Shown: piece after piece, positions 26,161-35,905 of the stretch
Layout: each line of letters starts with the position of its first letter
Position numbering within the stretch: the stretch's first letter is position 1
Source of the DNA: an uncultured Ruegeria sp.
GTDB taxonomy: Bacteria; Pseudomonadota; Alphaproteobacteria; Rhodobacterales; Rhodobacteraceae
Assembly: GCF_947497005.1 (NCBI RefSeq)
Contig: NZ_CANMFF010000008.1
Location: forward strand, 1 to 64,000
Reading direction: 5' to 3'
DNA: 64,000 nucleotides
Program-made: the position numbers and the translations under genes
The notes under the pieces: model-generated
Told to the model about the DNA's origin: nothing
Database searches by the model: none
What the model saw: the letters and a program-made list of their open reading frames with translations, nothing else

Positions 26161-27546
26161 TCAGGCTTCTAGCGACCGGCGCAGCATTTCCACATCTTCA
26201 GCGATCTGACCGTCTGTCAGCTTCAGCTCTTCAATGCGTTTGACGCCGTGCATGACTGTCGTGTGATCGCGCCCACCAAAACGGCGGCCAATCTCGGGCA
26301 GGGACCGGCTGGTCAACTGCTTGCACAGATACATCGCCACCTGACGCGGACGCGCATAAGAGCGCAGGCGCTTGGGACCAATGATGTCGGACAAACGAAT
26401 ATTGTAATAGTCGGATACTTTCCGCTGGATCTCTTCGACCGTGATCTTGCGCTCAGACGCGCGCAGCACGTCCGCCAGACAATCCTGTGTCAACTCCATG
26501 TCGATCTCACGCCCAACCAGCGAAGCGAAGGCAAAGAGGCGGGTCAATGCACCTTCCAAAACCCGGACATTGGTCGAGATACGATGGGCCAGGAATTCCA
26601 GAACGCCGTCTGCAATGGTCAAGTCAGGATAGGTCGAGCTGTATTGCTGCACTTTGTTCTGCAGGATGCCCAAGCGCAATTCGTAATCGGTCGGATGCAG
26701 GTCGACCACCAGGCCACATTGCAGGCGGGATTTGACACGATCTTCCAAATCCTTGATCTCGCCCGGGGCGCGGTCGGCCGAGATGATGATCTGCTTGTTC
26801 TGATCCACCAGCGCGTTGAACGTGTGGAAAAACTCTTCCTGCGTGGAATCCTTGCCGGCGATGAACTGCACGTCATCAACCATCAAAACGTCAACCGAAC
26901 GAAACAGGTGTTTGAAATCCATCATCCTGCGCTCGCGCAGAGCCTGCACGAACCGGTACATGAACTGTTCCGCCGAAAGGTACAGAACATTCAATTCCGG
27001 ATGCTTGGTTTTAAGCTCCCATGCGATGGCGTGCATAAGGTGGGTCTTACCCAGACCAACGCCTCCATACAGAACCAGCGGATTGAAGGTCACCGGGCCA
27101 CCTTCGGACACACGACGTGCAGCCGCATGGGCCAGTTCATTGGGTTTTCCGACCACAAAGCTGTCAAAGGTAAAACGGGAATCCAGTGGCGCGGCCTGCA
27201 ACGACTCCAAAGCGTCCTGCGCTGTGTCCGCGACCGGCGCAATGACAGGCGCAGGCTGTGTCTCGGGCACTGCCTTGGCTACAGGTTTCGGGCGAACAGG
27301 CGAGTTCGCAGCAACGCGGAAATCCAAGCGCTGCACAGTTTCACCTGCAGTGTTCAGTTCGTACAATATGAGGTCCGCAAAATTTTGACTGACGTAGTTG
27401 CCCATAAAATTGGTCGGCACGGAGAAAACCGCCACGCCATCCTGCAGCTCTTTAAATTCCAAAGGCTCAATCCAGGTGGTGTAATTGTTCCGACCGATGG
27501 CCTTTAGCAATTTGTTACGCAGTAGTCCCCATTTCTCTTGTGTCAT
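26161..27546 (-). CDS. dnaA: Chromosomal replication initiator protein DnaA
   Basis: A 461-residue AAA+ initiator that binds DnaA boxes at oriC and opens the duplex. Residues about 1-90 form the DnaA N-terminal domain (WIEPLEFKELQDG, NFMGNYVSQNFADL), then a variable linker. The AAA+ core follows: LYGGVGLGKTHLMHA (Walker A), DVLMVDDVQFIAGK (Walker B) and SRLQCGLVVDL. The C-terminal DNA-binding helix-turn-helix ends in FGGRDHTTVMHG, the DnaA signature. Full length. The gap upstream shows no clear DnaA boxes, so the origin is not evident at the gene itself. Confidence 0.97.
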   Translation of the reverse strand: MTQEKWGLLRNKLLKAIGRNNYTTWIEPLEFKELQDGVAVFSVPTNFMGNYVSQNFADLILYELNTAGETVQRLDFRVAANSPVRPKPVAKAVPETQPAPVIAPVADTAQDALESLQAAPLDSRFTFDSFVVGKPNELAHAAARRVSEGGPVTFNPLVLYGGVGLGKTHLMHAIAWELKTKHPELNVLYLSAEQFMYRFVQALRERRMMDFKHLFRSVDVLMVDDVQFIAGKDSTQEEFFHTFNALVDQNKQIIISADRAPGEIKDLEDRVKSRLQCGLVVDLHPTDYELRLGILQNKVQQYSSTYPDLTIADGVLEFLAHRISTNVRVLEGALTRLFAFASLVGREIDMELTQDCLADVLRASERKITVEEIQRKVSDYYNIRLSDIIGPKRLRSYARPRQVAMYLCKQLTSRSLPEIGRRFGGRDHTTVMHGVKRIEELKLTDGQIAEDVEMLRRSLEA

Positions 27547-28100
27547 TCAGCGCCTCACGCATCCCATTCTTATTGACCAGTCGGCCTTATTCATACGAAG
27601 CCGGTTGCCCGGACATGCATTCACGCGCAAAGGTATCCCTGCGCCAAACCGGACGGTCTGGCGGGATTGTCCCGGAAAGCTCGTACACCCTCGGATTTGG
27701 CACTCAGAAATATCTAAGCGCCCCGAAAACCGGGTTGCACAATGCAATCTCAATTTTTAGACAGGGCCGAGATCACCGGGAAAACCCGGGCACCACGGCA
27801 GATCGGCAGCCTGGCTCATGCCAGTCGTCGACGATTGTCCCCAGATCGTTCTGATGCCCGTCAGTTCAATCGGGTAAACAGCCTGTCCCCCCAAGCGAGT
27901 GAATCGCTGACATCAGTGGTAGCAATTCGAAGCGGGGCGCGGCAATGAAACTCTGATATTGACTCGGTTCTTTGGTCGAAAGAATCTCTCGTTCTCGTGA
28001 AGGCGCGGTTTTCTGGCAACACGAATAAAGGCGCCGCAACGCGCGACGCCTTTCAGAATAGTTCAGACTTGCTGACGTGACCTTAGGTCACCCAAAAGCC
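27547..28100. other. Intergenic region upstream of dnaA
   Basis: About 550 bases between rpsT and dnaA, both minus strand. It must hold the dnaA promoter and the rpsT terminator (28027-28053). I looked for TTATCCACA-type DnaA boxes on both strands and see none close to consensus, nor an AT-rich unwinding stretch. A plus-strand TTGACT near 27960 with AATCTC 18 bases later could be a chance promoter. Confidence 0.5.
28027..28053 (-). terminator. Rho-independent terminator after rpsT
   Basis: Arms AAAGGCG (28027-28033) and CGCCTTT (28047-28053) form a short GC-rich stem; on the minus strand it ends in TTTATTC. It lies about 50 bases beyond the rpsT stop. Confidence 0.65.
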
Positions 28101-28364
28101 TTAGCCCAGTGCTTTGACGCGCGCTGACAGGCGCGACATTTTACGGGCTGCTGTGTTCTTGTGGAAGACACCCTTGGTGACGCCGCGCATCAGCTCGGGC
28201 TGAGCTACACGCAGGGCCGTGGTCGCTGCGTCCTTGTCGCCGGAAGCAATCGCTTCTTCGACCTTACGCAAATAGGTGCGGATGCGCGAACGACGCGCTT
28301 TGTTGATTGCAAAACGCTTGTCGTTCTGACGAGCGCGTTTTTTTGCCTGAGGCGAGTTTGCCAT
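28101..28364 (-). CDS. rpsT: 30S ribosomal protein S20
   Basis: An 87-residue, very basic helical protein of the 30S subunit that binds 16S rRNA. The opening [33 protein letters not shown] and the end [23 protein letters not shown] are the standard S20 features. The gene is upstream of dnaA on the same strand, as in many alphaproteobacteria. Length is normal. Confidence 0.97.
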   Translation of the reverse strand: MANSPQAKKRARQNDKRFAINKARRSRIRTYLRKVEEAIASGDKDAATTALRVAQPELMRGVTKGVFHKNTAARKMSRLSARVKALG

Positions 28365-28544
28365 GTGATTCTGACCTTCGTTCGGTACGGTTATCTAATG
28401 TTGCGCGCCACGGATATATCCGCACCGGATCGGAAATCACGAGTGTGAGTCGGGCCAAGCGGGCCGCACGCGCATGTATGACGGCGTTCTTTAGTCAAGT
28501 TTTCAAGATTTGCCAAGTCGATTCTTGGAACCAGAGTCAGCAAC

Positions 28545-28568
28545 AAAAAAGGCGGGCAAAAGCCCGCC
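28545..28568 (-). terminator. Rho-independent terminator after the enoyl-CoA hydratase gene
   Basis: GGCGGGC (28551-28557), loop AAAA, GCCCGCC (28562-28568). On the minus strand the stem is followed by TTTTTT (from 28550 down). It lies between the hydratase stop and rpsT. Confidence 0.85.
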
Positions 28569-28591
28569 CGTCTTTGATGGTGTCCTGCGCG

Positions 28592-29368
28592 CTACTTGTC
28601 GCGGAATTGCGCCGCACGCTTTTCAAGGAACGCTGCCATACCCTCTTTCTGGTCTTCGGTTGCGAACATCGAGTGAAACACCCGACGCTCGAAAAGCATC
28701 CCTTCGCTCAGCGGAAGTTCATAGCTGCGGTTCACCGCTTCCTTCGCAGCAATCGCGGTCAGTTGTGACTTTTCAGCAATTTTCTGCGCCGCGCCCACAG
28801 CTTCTTCAATCAGCTTCTTGGCAGGTACAACCCGGCTGACAAGGCCCGCTCGTTCAGCTTCGTCTGCGTCCATGAAACGCCCGGTCAGGTTCATGTCCAT
28901 CGATTTGGACTTGCCGACAAACCGGGTCAGACGCTGACTTCCGCCCAGCCCGGCAATAACGCCCAGATTGATCTCGGGCTGGCCAAACTTGGCAGTGTCC
29001 GCCGCGATGATGAAATCGCTCAGCATGGCAAGTTCGCACCCGCCGCCCAATGCATAGCCTGCAACAGCAGCGATGATCGGCTTGCGGATCGCGGTGACAC
29101 GATCATTCGCGTCGGCAAACAAGTTGATGTTGTAGACGTCGACAAAGCTCATTTCGGACATCTCCTTGATGTCCGCGCCCGCAGCAAAGGCTTTGTCCGA
29201 TCCGGTGATCACGACGCAACGTACCTTGTCATTGCTGTCTGCATCTTCCAGTGCGGTGCACAGCTCACCCAGCAACTGGGTGTTCAGCGCGTTCATCGCA
29301 TCCGGTCGGTTGAGTCTGATAAGTGCGACGTGGTCTTCGATTTCGACGATGATCGTCTCAAAAGCCAT
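28592..29368 (-). CDS. Enoyl-CoA hydratase
   Basis: A 258-residue crotonase-family enzyme that adds water to trans-2-enoyl-CoA in fatty acid beta-oxidation or related acid catabolism. The core ADIKEMSEM (with the preceding [10 protein letters not shown]) and [11 protein letters not shown] oxyanion-hole glycines are clear, and the catalytic Glu pair is in [11 protein letters not shown] (first Glu) and [12 protein letters not shown] (second Glu). I place the start at ATG 29368, giving the usual 258 residues; GGAAG lies upstream and the longer frame adds little. Monocistronic, next to mutM and rpsT as in related genomes. Confidence 0.92.
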   Translation of the reverse strand: MAFETIIVEIEDHVALIRLNRPDAMNALNTQLLGELCTALEDADSNDKVRCVVITGSDKAFAAGADIKEMSEMSFVDVYNINLFADANDRVTAIRKPIIAAVAGYALGGGCELAMLSDFIIAADTAKFGQPEINLGVIAGLGGSQRLTRFVGKSKSMDMNLTGRFMDADEAERAGLVSRVVPAKKLIEEAVGAAQKIAEKSQLTAIAAKEAVNRSYELPLSEGMLFERRVFHSMFATEDQKEGMAAFLEKRAAQFRDK

Positions 29369-29434
29369 GAGAAGAAAGCTTCCGGTTGTTCCGTTCAAGT
29401 ACGATTCCTTACCACGCGAAAAACTTGGATCAAG

Positions 29435-30286
29435 CTATCTTTGGCATTGCGCACAATAGAAGGATGAGCGACCGGACTGGGTGATTCTATTGATAGGCGC
29501 CCCGCATCCTTCGGTTCGGCAGGCCTCACCCTCGCGGCCATAGACATCAAAGCTATGTTGAAAATATCCAAGTTCTCCATCGGCTTGGCGGAAATCCCGC
29601 AGTGAGGACCCGCCGGCTTCGATGGCGTCCTGCAACACCTGCCGGATGATCGGAACGAGCGCCGCGACGCGGGCTGCAGAAATTTGCCCGGCTTTGCGGC
29701 GTGGCGACACCTTGCCGCGATAAAGCGCTTCGCAAACATAGATATTGCCCAAACCGGCAACGATTCCCTGATCCAACAGGGCTGATTTGACCGGCGTGTT
29801 CTTACCCTTGAACGCCTCGATCAGGTGCTGCTCGTGGAAATCGTTACTAAGAGGTTCAGGCCCCAAGACAGATAGCAGCTTGTGTTCCTCGGCTGTGGCC
29901 GTGGGCAGCAGGTCCATCGCTCCGAACCGGCGCGGATCGTTGAACGTTACCCGCGCCCCGTTGGCCATATGAAAGACCACATGGTCGTGTTTTTGCGCAG
30001 CAGGGTGGTCGTGCGCGAATTGCCCTAACGGGTCGCCTGACACAGTCATCCGCCCGGACATTCCCAGATGGATCAGCAGCGTCTCGCCACCGCTCAGATC
30101 GGCCAAGATGTATTTCGACCGCCGCCGCAACCGATCCACCCGCTGTCCCTTTAGACGCTCGGCCATACGATCTGGAAAAGGCCAGCGCAGGTCAGGGCGA
30201 TTCACATCCGCCCGTTCTATCACACTCCCTTCCATTGCAGGGCTCAGGCCGCGTCTTACTGTCTCGACCTCGGGCAATTCGGGCAT
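29435..30286 (-). CDS. mutM: Formamidopyrimidine-DNA glycosylase (MutM/Fpg)
   Basis: A 283-residue bifunctional DNA glycosylase/AP lyase that removes 8-oxoguanine and formamidopyrimidines. The N-terminal Pro nucleophile is in [14 protein letters not shown], with the catalytic Glu next to it. [11 protein letters not shown], the H2TH helices around [11 protein letters not shown], and the C-terminal zinc finger (C-R-T-E-G-C and Y-C-A-Q-C) are intact. Length is normal. It is divergent from ubiE with an 86-bp gap. Confidence 0.97.
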   Translation of the reverse strand: MPELPEVETVRRGLSPAMEGSVIERADVNRPDLRWPFPDRMAERLKGQRVDRLRRRSKYILADLSGGETLLIHLGMSGRMTVSGDPLGQFAHDHPAAQKHDHVVFHMANGARVTFNDPRRFGAMDLLPTATAEEHKLLSVLGPEPLSNDFHEQHLIEAFKGKNTPVKSALLDQGIVAGLGNIYVCEALYRGKVSPRRKAGQISAARVAALVPIIRQVLQDAIEAGGSSLRDFRQADGELGYFQHSFDVYGREGEACRTEGCGAPINRITQSGRSSFYCAQCQR

Positions 30287-30372
30287 TACACGGCTCCTAA
30301 TTCAAAGGGCCGCATTGTGCCCCGGTTCCAGAGCCCTATAACAGAGACGAAATCTGACAAACGGCAAGGCAA

Positions 30373-31125
30373 ATGTCCGACAACAGCGACAAGACCACTC
30401 ATTTCGGGTTTGAAACCGTACGCGAATCCGACAAGGCCGGGCGCGTGCAGGGCGTTTTCAACTCGGTCGCCTCGAAATATGACGTGATGAACGATGTGAT
30501 GTCGATGGGCATCCACCGGGTCTGGAAAGACGCGATGATGGACTGGCTGGCCCCGCGCCCAGGCCAACGTCTGCTGGACGTCGCGGGCGGCACCGGCGAC
30601 ATCTCGTTCCGGTTCCTCAAGCGCGCAGGCTATGGTCACGCAACAGTTCTGGATTTGACCGAACCGATGCTGGTCGAAGGCCGGCAGCGCGCCGAGGCAG
30701 ATCAGATGTCGGACAGCCTGAACTGGGTGGTCGGCGATGCCATGTCCCTGCCCTTCGAGGATAACACCTTCGACGTTTACACAATCTCATTCGGCATCCG
30801 AAACGTCACCCGCCCGCAAGAAGCCCTGAACGAAGCCTTTCGCGTGCTGAAACCCGGCGGCCGCCTGATGGTGCTGGAGTTCAGTCAGCTACCCAATGAC
30901 GGGTTGCAGAAACTTTACGATCTTTATAGTTTCAACGTCATTCCGCGCATGGGTAAACTGATCGCGGGCGATTATGACAGCTACCAGTATCTGGTGGAAT
31001 CAATCCGAAATTTCCCGGATCAGGAGACGTTCCTGAACATGGTTCGGTCCGCTGGTTTTGAGAACGCCAAATACCGAAACCTGAGCATGGGAATCGCCGC
31101 GCTGCATTCCGGTTGGAAAATCTGA
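30373..31125 (+). CDS. ubiE: Ubiquinone/menaquinone biosynthesis C-methyltransferase UbiE
   Basis: A 250-residue SAM methyltransferase that C-methylates 2-polyprenyl-6-methoxy-1,4-benzoquinol in ubiquinone synthesis. It opens with [45 protein letters not shown], the UbiE signature, then motif [48 protein letters not shown] is the second signature. The ending [13 protein letters not shown] is typical. It is three bases upstream of ubiB, in one operon. Confidence 0.96.
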   Translation: MSDNSDKTTHFGFETVRESDKAGRVQGVFNSVASKYDVMNDVMSMGIHRVWKDAMMDWLAPRPGQRLLDVAGGTGDISFRFLKRAGYGHATVLDLTEPMLVEGRQRAEADQMSDSLNWVVGDAMSLPFEDNTFDVYTISFGIRNVTRPQEALNEAFRVLKPGGRLMVLEFSQLPNDGLQKLYDLYSFNVIPRMGKLIAGDYDSYQYLVESIRNFPDQETFLNMVRSAGFENAKYRNLSMGIAALHSGWKI

Positions 31126-31128
31126 CAT

Positions 31129-32658
31129 ATGCGTGGCCCACATAATATCATCCGCCTGATCCGAACAGGCGCCACGCTCGAGCGCACAGGCGCCATGAAT
31201 GTGGTTCTTGATGCGTTCGAAGCCCCGCGCGCCGTACGTATTCTGGCCCATATGTTAGGCAAACCCTTTCAATGGCTTGGCTACAAGGGCGACCCCGAGA
31301 TGCCCCCCGCGACGCGTGCGCTAACGGCACTAGGCCCTGCCTATATCAAGTTCGGGCAGGTACTTTCGACACGCCCCGACGTGGTTGGAAATGAACTGGC
31401 CGAGCAACTGCGCGTTCTGCAGGACAAGCTGCCCCCCTTCTCCAAAGCAGAGGCCATGGCCGAGGTCGAGAAAGAGCTGGGCCAACCGATCTCAGAGATG
31501 TTCAGCGAATTCAGCGAGCCGATTGCTGCAGCCTCGATTGCGCAAGTTCACAAGGCCAAGCTGACCAGTACAGGCGAGGATGTTGCTGTCAAAGTCCTGC
31601 GCCCGGGTATCGAGCGCGCTTTCCGCAAAGATGTCGACGCGTTCTATTTCGCTGCCCGCATGGTGCAACTTTGCGCCCCGGGAGCGCGCCGCCTGCGCCC
31701 GATGGAAGTGATCGAGCATTTCGACGGTGTGGTGCGCGGCGAACTGGATCTGCGTCTGGAAAGCGCCGCCGCATCAGAATATGCCGCCAATACCAAGGAC
31801 GACGCGGGGTTCTGGCTGCCTCCTGTTGTTTGGTCACTGTCCGCGCGCCGCGTTATGACACTTAGCTGGGCAGATGGTATCGCACTGGGTGACAATGATG
31901 CACTGGATGCCGCAGGTCACAACCGAAATGACCTAGCCGAACGTGTGCTGCGCCTGTTCCTGCTTCATGCCCTGCGCGACGGCTATTTTCACGCCGACAT
32001 GCACCAGGGCAACCTGAAGGTGGCCGCGAATGGAGATATCATTGCCTATGACTACGGCATCATGGGCCACATCAACGAATACACCCGCCGGGTCTATGCC
32101 GAGATTCTCTTTGGCTTCATCCGCCGCGACTATAAACGTGTGGCCGAGGTGCATTTCGAAGCCGGCTACGTTCCCGCTAATCAGGACGTGGACGAATTTG
32201 CCCGCGCCCTGCGCGCAGTGGGTGAACCTATTTTCGGCATGGACGCCACGCATATTTCCATGGGGCGGCTGCTGAGCTATTTGTTCGAAGTGACCGAACG
32301 GTTCGGGATGGAGACACGAACCGAACTGATCCTGTTGCAACGTACCATGGTTGTCGTCGAAGGCGTGGCTCGCTCATTGGATCCCCATATGAACATCTGG
32401 GAAGTCGCGCACCCGGTGGTCGAAGACTACATCAAACAGTCCATCGGGCCCCGTGCAGCCCTTCGGGATTTCGGGAAAACCGCTATGGTTCTCGCCCGCT
32501 TCGGTCCGCGCCTGCCCGCATTGGTAGAAAACGCCCTGATCGCTCAAACCCAAAAAGACGATCAACAGGCCTCCGGCATCTCAGACAAGTTTCTTCCGGT
32601 CGCCATTGGTGCCGCCGCAGGCATAGGCGCCACACTGCTGATCATGGCGCTCGGCTGA
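31129..32658 (+). CDS. ubiB: Ubiquinone biosynthesis kinase-like protein UbiB
   Basis: A 509-residue ABC1/ADCK atypical kinase-like protein required for the hydroxylation steps of ubiquinone synthesis; it supports lipid precursors rather than acting as a normal protein kinase. KFGQVLSTRPDVV and the AASIAQVHKA Ala-rich loop, then the catalytic KVLRPG, and DMHQGNLKV and YDYGIMGHI motifs (kinase catalytic Asp and DFG-like) can be seen. The C-terminal segment (residues 480-505) is a hydrophobic helix. It follows ubiE directly. The coaBC gene that often follows in relatives is absent. Confidence 0.95.
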   Translation: MRGPHNIIRLIRTGATLERTGAMNVVLDAFEAPRAVRILAHMLGKPFQWLGYKGDPEMPPATRALTALGPAYIKFGQVLSTRPDVVGNELAEQLRVLQDKLPPFSKAEAMAEVEKELGQPISEMFSEFSEPIAAASIAQVHKAKLTSTGEDVAVKVLRPGIERAFRKDVDAFYFAARMVQLCAPGARRLRPMEVIEHFDGVVRGELDLRLESAAASEYAANTKDDAGFWLPPVVWSLSARRVMTLSWADGIALGDNDALDAAGHNRNDLAERVLRLFLLHALRDGYFHADMHQGNLKVAANGDIIAYDYGIMGHINEYTRRVYAEILFGFIRRDYKRVAEVHFEAGYVPANQDVDEFARALRAVGEPIFGMDATHISMGRLLSYLFEVTERFGMETRTELILLQRTMVVVEGVARSLDPHMNIWEVAHPVVEDYIKQSIGPRAALRDFGKTAMVLARFGPRLPALVENALIAQTQKDDQQASGISDKFLPVAIGAAAGIGATLLIMALG

Positions 32659-32722
32659 CGTCAGCCCACCTGCTTCATCTGGCTGAAAATACCTTCGAGG
32701 GGAATCGCGCCTGCGGCGTGAT

Positions 32723-32741
32723 GGGGGGCTGACAGCCCCCC
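32723..32741. terminator. Hairpin between ubiB and the thiolase gene
   Basis: GGGGGGCT-GAC-AGCCCCCC is a perfect 8-bp stem with a 3-base loop between two convergent genes. It has no T-tract, so it may end transcription only weakly or slow it from both sides. Confidence 0.55.
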
Positions 32742-32754
32742 GCCCGGTTCCAAA

Positions 32755-33930
32755 TCAAAGCCGCTCGATGGCTATGGCAATCCCCTGTCCACCGCCGATA
32801 CACATAGTGATCAGCCCTTTGGACCCACCCGTTCGCTCCAGTTCATACAACGTCTTCAGCGTTATGATCGCACCGGTTGCCCCGACCGGGTGACCCAAGG
32901 CAATTGCACCACCATTGGGATTCACCTTGGTCGCGTCCAGCCCAAGTTCCTGATTGACGGCCAGAGCCTGCGCGGCGAAGGCTTCGTTGCTTTCGATCAC
33001 ATCGAAATCACCGGCTGACAGACCCGTTTTCTTGAACAGGTTTTGCACGGCCGGAACGGGTCCGATGCCCATTACTTCAGGTCGCACCCCTGCATGCGCA
33101 TAACCAATGACACGTGCCTTGGGTTTCAGCCCTGCCTTCTCGGCGGCCTCTGCGGTCGCCAGCACCATGGCCGCTGCACCGTCATTGATGCCCGATGCAT
33201 TCCCCGCCGTTACGCGCCCGTCTTTTTTGAACACCGGGCGCAAACCAGCCAGCACGTCGGCAGTCGTGGCCTTGGGATGCTCATCAATTTTGAAATCGAC
33301 CATATCGCGCTTCACTTTGACTTGCACCGGCGCGATCTGGCTTTCAAAGTACCCTGCCTCGATTGCAGCCGCCGCACGGGTCTGGCTGGTCAGTGCAAAC
33401 TCATCCATTTGTTCGCGGCTGATCTGATGTTCGTCCGCAACGTTCTCTGCCGTGACACCCATATGTCCTGTGCCGAAGGGGCAATTCAGCGCGCCCAGCA
33501 TCATGTCCAGCGAAGTGACATCGCCCATCTTCGCACCCCAGCGCGCCTGAGGGACGATATAGGGGCTGCGCGACATGCTCTCTGCTCCTCCCGCCACAGC
33601 AAACTCGGCATCACCAAGCATCAACGACTGTACCGCCGAAACGATCGCCTGAGCACCTGAACCACACAGACGGTTCACGTTCATCGCCGGTGTTCCATTG
33701 GGAATACCCGCCTGCATCGCGGCCACCCGGGACAGATACATATCGCGTGGTTCGGTGTTGATCACATGACCAAATACAACGTGGCCGACCTGCGCCCCTT
33801 CAACACCCGAACGCTCAAGGGCCGCTTCTGTTGCTACAGTTGCCAGATCAATCGGCGCAGAGGACGCCAAAGCGCCGCCAAACGTGCCGATGGCGGTGCG
33901 CGCACCGTCCAGAATCACTATATCAGTCAT
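32755..33930 (-). CDS. Acetyl-CoA C-acyltransferase (beta-ketothiolase, BktB-like)
   Basis: A 391-residue thiolase. The acylated Cys is in NRLCGSGAQAI, the His in ALGHPVGATGA, and the second Cys in CIGGGQGIAI. It condenses or cleaves acyl-CoA units, in beta-oxidation or in the first step of polyhydroxyalkanoate synthesis. The RAxIGTFGG start and the 391-residue length fit biosynthetic-type thiolases (BktB/PhaA); I cannot choose between them. AGGAGA precedes the ATG at 33930. The gene is divergent from the cupin-XRE regulator. Confidence 0.9.
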   Translation of the reverse strand: MTDIVILDGARTAIGTFGGALASSAPIDLATVATEAALERSGVEGAQVGHVVFGHVINTEPRDMYLSRVAAMQAGIPNGTPAMNVNRLCGSGAQAIVSAVQSLMLGDAEFAVAGGAESMSRSPYIVPQARWGAKMGDVTSLDMMLGALNCPFGTGHMGVTAENVADEHQISREQMDEFALTSQTRAAAAIEAGYFESQIAPVQVKVKRDMVDFKIDEHPKATTADVLAGLRPVFKKDGRVTAGNASGINDGAAAMVLATAEAAEKAGLKPKARVIGYAHAGVRPEVMGIGPVPAVQNLFKKTGLSAGDFDVIESNEAFAAQALAVNQELGLDATKVNPNGGAIALGHPVGATGAIITLKTLYELERTGGSKGLITMCIGGGQGIAIAIERL

Positions 33931-34036
33931 GTTTTCTCCTCCAAACTTCGCGCGCATTATGCACTTGCAGCATGATCTTCATATTAGACTCACTGTCACG
34001 CTCGGAATTGACATTACGTTGCGCAACACGCATGGA

Positions 34037-34052
34037 TTCCGTCATGACGGAA
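34037..34052. promoter_or_regulatory. Palindromic operator over the start of the cupin-XRE gene
   Basis: TTCCGTCATGACGGAA is a perfect 16-bp palindrome with TTCC and GGAA ends and an 8-base centre. The ATG at 34044 lies in its middle. The same TTCC-N8-GGAA form occurs twice in front of kbl. Protein bound here would block translation start or transcription of the regulator gene, so autoregulation is likely. Confidence 0.75.
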
Positions 34053-34607
34053 AACACAGACGATATCCTGAACCTTCTGCCCGCCCGTTTGAAAGAGGCG
34101 CGCCGGGCCAAGGGCCTATCCCTTGAGGCGGTCGCCAATCTCAGCGGCGTCTCCCGGTCCATGGTCAGTCAGATCGAGCGCGGCGAAAGCAGCCCGACGA
34201 TTTCGACCCTGTGGAACCTGACACGTGCTTTGCAGGTCGATTTTGCCGGTCTTTTGGAAGGTACAAAGGCCAACGACCAAATCGAAGTGCTCAGAAATAC
34301 CGAAGTACCCAGCATCGACAATATGGGGCTGAACTGTCGCATACGTATTCTATCCCCACCGGAAGAGGCCGGGGGGCATGAGGTTTACGAGATTGAGTTC
34401 GATGAGGATGGAGCTTTGAACAGCCAACCCCATGCGCGAGGAGCACGCGAACAGCTGACTGTGCTTGAGGGCGCGGTCAAAGTCACCTCAGGCACGGCGG
34501 TAACCGAATTGAACCAGGGAGACACCGCTCGGTATGCCGCGGACATAGCGCATTCCATATCGGCCAGTGGTCCGGCCCGCGTTTTCCTGATTGTAAAGAA
34601 CGCCTGA
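34044..34607 (+). CDS. XRE-family regulator with cupin sensor domain
   Basis: A 187-residue regulator. The N-terminal helix-turn-helix LPARLKEARRAKGLSLEAVANLSGVSRSMVSQIERGESSPTISTLWNLTRAL is typical XRE. The C-terminal cupin (about 90-185) has LTVLEGAVKVTSG and the end histidine AHSISA, a small barrel that could bind a metal or ligand. The ATG at 34044 lies within a perfect palindrome; ATG 34032 is an alternative. The kbl-tdh operon begins 110 bp downstream, with two more copies of the same dyad, so this protein probably controls it. Ligand could be an amino acid derivative. Confidence 0.85.
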   Translation: MTENTDDILNLLPARLKEARRAKGLSLEAVANLSGVSRSMVSQIERGESSPTISTLWNLTRALQVDFAGLLEGTKANDQIEVLRNTEVPSIDNMGLNCRIRILSPPEEAGGHEVYEIEFDEDGALNSQPHARGAREQLTVLEGAVKVTSGTAVTELNQGDTARYAADIAHSISASGPARVFLIVKNA

Positions 34608-34618
34608 AATCAGCCAAA

Positions 34619-34634
34619 TTCCGCCTTTACGGAA
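34619..34634. promoter_or_regulatory. First TTCC-N8-GGAA dyad before kbl
   Basis: TTCCGCCTTTACGGAA, flanked by AA and ATT, so the dyad reaches further. It lies 12 bases after the stop of the regulator gene and ends in T-rich sequence, so a terminator role cannot be excluded. Confidence 0.65.
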
Positions 34635-34654
34635 ATTTTTCCTTCATACTGTAA

Positions 34655-34670
34655 TTCCCCTATTTGGGAA
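34655..34670. promoter_or_regulatory. Second TTCC-N8-GGAA dyad before kbl
   Basis: TTCCCCTATTTGGGAA, flanked by AA and TT. It starts 36 bp after the first copy and lies 48 bases before the kbl ATG. Together with the site over the regulator gene it fits an autoregulated, locally acting repressor or activator. Confidence 0.7.
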
Positions 34671-34717
34671 TTTCATCCGCTATGTTAGATGTGCGACTCA
34701 GTTGAACGGAGGTCGCC

Positions 34718-35905
34718 ATGGCAGATGCATTCCTGTCCCATATCACGGACACACTCGCGCAGATCGATTACGAAGGTCTTTATAAACGCGAGCGAATGAT
34801 CACCTCGCCTCAGGGCGGTGAGATTACTGTAGGTGGCAAACAGGTGATCAACCTTTGCGCCAACAACTACTTGGGTCTGGCCGATCACCCCGCGCTGATC
34901 GAGGCCGCAACGAACGCAATGGGTCCGAAAGGGTTCGGCATGGCGTCGGTCCGGTTCATCTGCGGTACGCAGGACATACATCGCGAGTTGGAACAGCGTC
35001 TTGCCAACTTTCTGAACAAGGACGACGCGATCCTGTTTGCCGCCTGTTTCGATGCCAATGGCGGGCTCTTTGAACCTTTGTTAGGCCCTGAAGACGCCAT
35101 CATTTCGGATAGTCTGAACCACGCCTCGATCATTGATGGTGTCCGGCTGTGCAAGGCCAAGCGATATCGCTATCTGAACAATGACATGAATGATCTCGAA
35201 GCCTGGTTGAAACAGGCGCGCGAGGATGGCGCGCGGCATATCATGATTGCGACCGACGGCGTATTTTCGATGGACGGCTATCTGGCCAATCTGCCGAAAG
35301 TCCGAGAATTGGCTGACCAGTATGATGCAATTGTCATGGTCGATGACTGCCATGCCACCGGCTTTATGGGGCCAAACGGAGCAGGCACGCCGGATCATTT
35401 CGGCGTCGACGTTGAAATTCTGACGGGAACTTTGGGCAAGGCACTTGGGGGGGCAATCGGCGGTTATATCGCCGGGCCGCAGCCAGTGATCGACCTGCTG
35501 CGGCAGCGGGCGCGGCCCTATCTGTTCTCAAATTCGCTGCCGCCCTCCATCGTCGCCGCCGGGCTGGAAGCGATCCGCCTGGTCGAAGAAGGCGACATGC
35601 TGCGCGCCCAGTTGTTCGGGAACGCCAAATACTGGCGCGCCGGGTTGGAAAAGCTGGGCTTTGACCTGCTGCCCGGTGAACACCCGATCATCCCGGTGAT
35701 GCTGGGCGAGGCTGCTCTGGCGCAGGAAATGGCGTCACGATTGTTCGACGAAGGCGTGTACGTTTCGGGTTTCTTCTTCCCGGTTGTCCCACGCGGGCAA
35801 GCGCGGATCAGAACGCAGATGAATGCGGCGCTCACAAAGGATGAACTGGACCGTGCCTTGGCGGCCTTTGGCAAGGTTGGCAAGGAACTAGGGGTCATCG
35901 AATGA
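34718..35905 (+). CDS. kbl: Glycine C-acetyltransferase (2-amino-3-ketobutyrate CoA ligase)
   Basis: A 395-residue PLP enzyme of the alpha-oxoamine synthase family. With threonine dehydrogenase it turns threonine into glycine and acetyl-CoA: 2-amino-3-oxobutyrate plus CoA gives both. [14 protein letters not shown] and [17 protein letters not shown] are family signatures, [11 protein letters not shown] gives the PLP-ring Asp and His, and the Schiff-base Lys is in [19 protein letters not shown] eight bases before the ATG fixes the start. Its TGA overlaps the ATG of the next gene, so translation is coupled. Confidence 0.95.
   Translation: MADAFLSHITDTLAQIDYEGLYKRERMITSPQGGEITVGGKQVINLCANNYLGLADHPALIEAATNAMGPKGFGMASVRFICGTQDIHRELEQRLANFLNKDDAILFAACFDANGGLFEPLLGPEDAIISDSLNHASIIDGVRLCKAKRYRYLNNDMNDLEAWLKQAREDGARHIMIATDGVFSMDGYLANLPKVRELADQYDAIVMVDDCHATGFMGPNGAGTPDHFGVDVEILTGTLGKALGGAIGGYIAGPQPVIDLLRQRARPYLFSNSLPPSIVAAGLEAIRLVEEGDMLRAQLFGNAKYWRAGLEKLGFDLLPGEHPIIPVMLGEAALAQEMASRLFDEGVYVSGFFFPVVPRGQARIRTQMNAALTKDELDRALAAFGKVGKELGVIE

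Noticed and set aside
26248..27507. Long plus-strand frame opposite dnaA
   Set aside because: Antisense of a certain gene; no domain or signal, and no ribosome-binding site of its own.
27958..28053. Small RNA between rpsT and dnaA on the plus strand
   Set aside because: The promoter-like TTGACT and the hairpin are separated by chance-like sequence, and the T-tract is on the minus side.
27547..28100. Chromosomal origin upstream of dnaA
   Set aside because: No DnaA boxes near consensus and no AT-rich unwinding element.
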